Shown piece after piece: positions 5,807 through 7,054 of a stretch of 7,054 nucleotides of DNA. The position numbers were made by a program, and so were the translations under genes. Each line of letters begins with the position of its first letter. The first letter of the stretch is position 1. The notes beneath the pieces were generated by a model. It searched no databases. It saw nothing but the letters and a program-made list of their open reading frames with translations, and was not told the DNA's origin. Origin of the DNA: Pseudomonadota bacterium (GTDB taxonomy: Bacteria > Pseudomonadota > Alphaproteobacteria > Caulobacterales > Caulobacteraceae); the NCBI GenBank assembly GCA_023416055.1, contig JAEZIH010000296.1, positions 1-7,054 on the forward strand, read 5' to 3'.

Positions 5807-7054
5807 CCCGGCCCTCCTGCAGGCGCTGGCGTCCGAGGGCTACACCACCCCTACTCCGATCCAGCAGCAGGCCATCCCCGAGGTGATGACCGGCAAGGAT
5901 CTGCTGGGCATCGCCCAGACCGGCACCGGCAAGACCGCGGCCTTCGCCCTGCCCATCCTGCACCGCCTCGCCGCCAACCGCGTCGCCCCCGTGCCGCGCA
6001 CCACCCGCGTGCTGGTGCTCTCGCCCACCCGCGAGCTGGCCACCCAGATCGGTGAAAGCTTCAAGGCCTACGGCAAGCACCTCGGCTTCCGCGTCGCCGT
6101 CATCTTCGGCGGCGTGAAGTACGGCCCGCAGGAGCGCGCCCTGCAGCAGGGTCTCGACGTCCTCGTGGCCGCCCCCGGCCGCCTGCTCGACCACCTGCAG
6201 CAGAAGACCCTCGACCTCAGCCGCACCGAGATCTTCGTCCTCGACGAGGCCGACCAGATGCTGGACCTCGGCTTCATCAAGCCGATCCGCCAGATCGTCA
6301 GCCGCATCCCCGCCAAGCGCCAGAACCTGTTCTTCTCGGCCACCATGCCGTCCGAGATCGGCAAGCTGGCCGGCGAACTGCTCAAGGACCCGGTCAAGGT
6401 CCAGGTGACCCCGCAGGCCACCACGGTCCAGCGCATCAACCAGTCGGTGATCTGGATCGAACAGGGCCGCAAGCGCGCCCTGCTGACCGAGATGTTCTCC
6501 GACCCGACCTTCACCCGCTGCCTGGTCTTCACCAAGACCAAGCACGGCGCCGACAAGGTGGCCGCCTATCTCGAAGCCGGCGGCGTCGAGGCCGGGGCCA
6601 TCCACGGCAACAAGAGCCAGCCGCAGCGCGAGCGCACGCTCGAGGCCTTCAAGAAGGGCAAGCTGCGCGTCCTCGTGGCCACCGACATCGCCGCCCGCGG
6701 CATCGACGTGGACGGCGTCTCGCACGTGGTGAACTTCGAGCTTCCCTACGTCCCCGAGGCCTACGTCCACCGCATCGGCCGCACCGCCCGCGCCGGCGCC
6801 GACGGCACGGCGATCAGCTTCGTGGCCGGCGACGAGATGAAGCTGCTCAAGGACATCGAGAAGGTCACCCGCCAGAAGATCCCGGCCGTCGACCGCCGCA
6901 ACGACAAGCAGCTGGCCCAGCTGGATGCCTCCATCCTCGCCGCTGGCGTGGCCAAGAAGGCCACCCTGCCCGAGCGTGAGCCGCGCAAGGGCGAAGGTGA
7001 GGACGGTCGCCGTGGTCGCAACCGCAATCGTGGCCGCGTCGAGCGCCCCGAGGG
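5772..7054 (+). CDS. rhlE: DEAD-box ATP-dependent RNA helicase, RhlE type (3' end missing)
   Basis: An ATP-dependent RNA helicase, acting in the cytoplasm on structured RNA; RhlE-type members are linked to ribosome assembly, RNA decay and cold growth. 427 residues are visible and the frame is open at the window end. Motifs in order: Q-motif with Phe6 and PTPIQ (27-31), motif I AQTGTGKT (48-55), Ia PTREL (85-89), Ib-like AAPGR (Ala in place of the usual Thr), DEAD (158-161), SAT (189-191), IV LVFTKTK, V ATDIAARGIDV (303-313) and VI HRIGRTARAG (333-342). The visible end is a basic Arg/Gly/Asn-rich tail, usual for RNA-binding extensions. Start: GTG at 5772 is the first possible start after an in-frame TGA at 5760-5762, and it keeps the Q-motif Phe, 17 residues before the motif's Gly23; the ATG at 5796 would lose it. 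The ribosome binding site is weak (GAAAG, 5761-5765). The helicase call is firm; the RhlE assignment within the family is likely but not certain. Confidence 0.93.
   Translation, partial: MSTKTFDSMNLNPALLQALASEGYTTPTPIQQQAIPEVMTGKDLLGIAQTGTGKTAAFALPILHRLAANRVAPVPRTTRVLVLSPTRELATQIGESFKAYGKHLGFRVAVIFGGVKYGPQERALQQGLDVLVAAPGRLLDHLQQKTLDLSRTEIFVLDEADQMLDLGFIKPIRQIVSRIPAKRQNLFFSATMPSEIGKLAGELLKDPVKVQVTPQATTVQRINQSVIWIEQGRKRALLTEMFSDPTFTRCLVFTKTKHGADKVAAYLEAGGVEAGAIHGNKSQPQRERTLEAFKKGKLRVLVATDIAARGIDVDGVSHVVNFELPYVPEAYVHRIGRTARAGADGTAISFVAGDEMKLLKDIEKVTRQKIPAVDRRNDKQLAQLDASILAAGVAKKATLPEREPRKGEGEDGRRGRNRNRGRVERPE

Noticed and set aside
5673..6770. 365-codon open frame on the minus strand across the helicase
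   Set aside because: Antisense to an intact DEAD-box gene, and of biased low-complexity composition.
1..7054. Signs of mobile elements, CRISPR arrays, tRNA or rRNA genes, or toxin-antitoxin or defence genes
   Set aside because: I saw no transposase or integrase, no regularly spaced long repeats, no tRNA-like fold and no change of codon style between genes. The region reads as ordinary chromosomal backbone.

Overview
This is a high-GC window (roughly 70% by eye) with strong G/C bias at third codon positions. All four genes lie on the plus strand. The GC level, a PrtD/PrtE-type type I secretion pair, a malate synthase of the G isoform and an RhlE-type DEAD-box helicase together suggest an alphaproteobacterium, most likely Caulobacterales (Brevundimonas or Caulobacter-like). 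That placement is inference from gene content and protein style; no marker gene here settles it.

Layout. Positions 1-1601 hold the 3' part of an inner-membrane ABC transporter of the type I secretion system (start upstream of the window). It overlaps by four bases (ATGA) with a HlyD-family membrane fusion protein at 1598-2959, so the two form a translationally coupled operon. A 464-base gap (2960-3423) follows. It holds a hairpin, a TTGACA hexamer, a 27-base triple repeat of TGTCGAC units and an AT-rich inverted repeat, and it leads to malate synthase G (glcB, 3424-5529) behind a good ribosome binding site. A second gap (5530-5771) is unusually rich in small inverted repeats. It ends at a DEAD-box RNA helicase that starts with GTG at 5772 and runs off the right edge of the window.

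How the genes work together. The ABC protein and the HlyD protein would form the energised inner-membrane part of a one-step exporter. A TolC-like outer-membrane partner and a secreted substrate, probably an RTX-type protein, are expected but are not in this window. GlcB condenses glyoxylate with acetyl-CoA to malate, for growth on C2 compounds or glycolate. The helicase belongs to RNA remodelling or ribosome assembly and cold adaptation. The three units look like unrelated neighbours, not one pathway.

No previously undescribed system is evident. The parts most worth a second look are non-coding: the repeat and palindrome cluster about 90-150 bases upstream of glcB, and the hairpin-rich leader with a small overlapping reading frame in front of the helicase.
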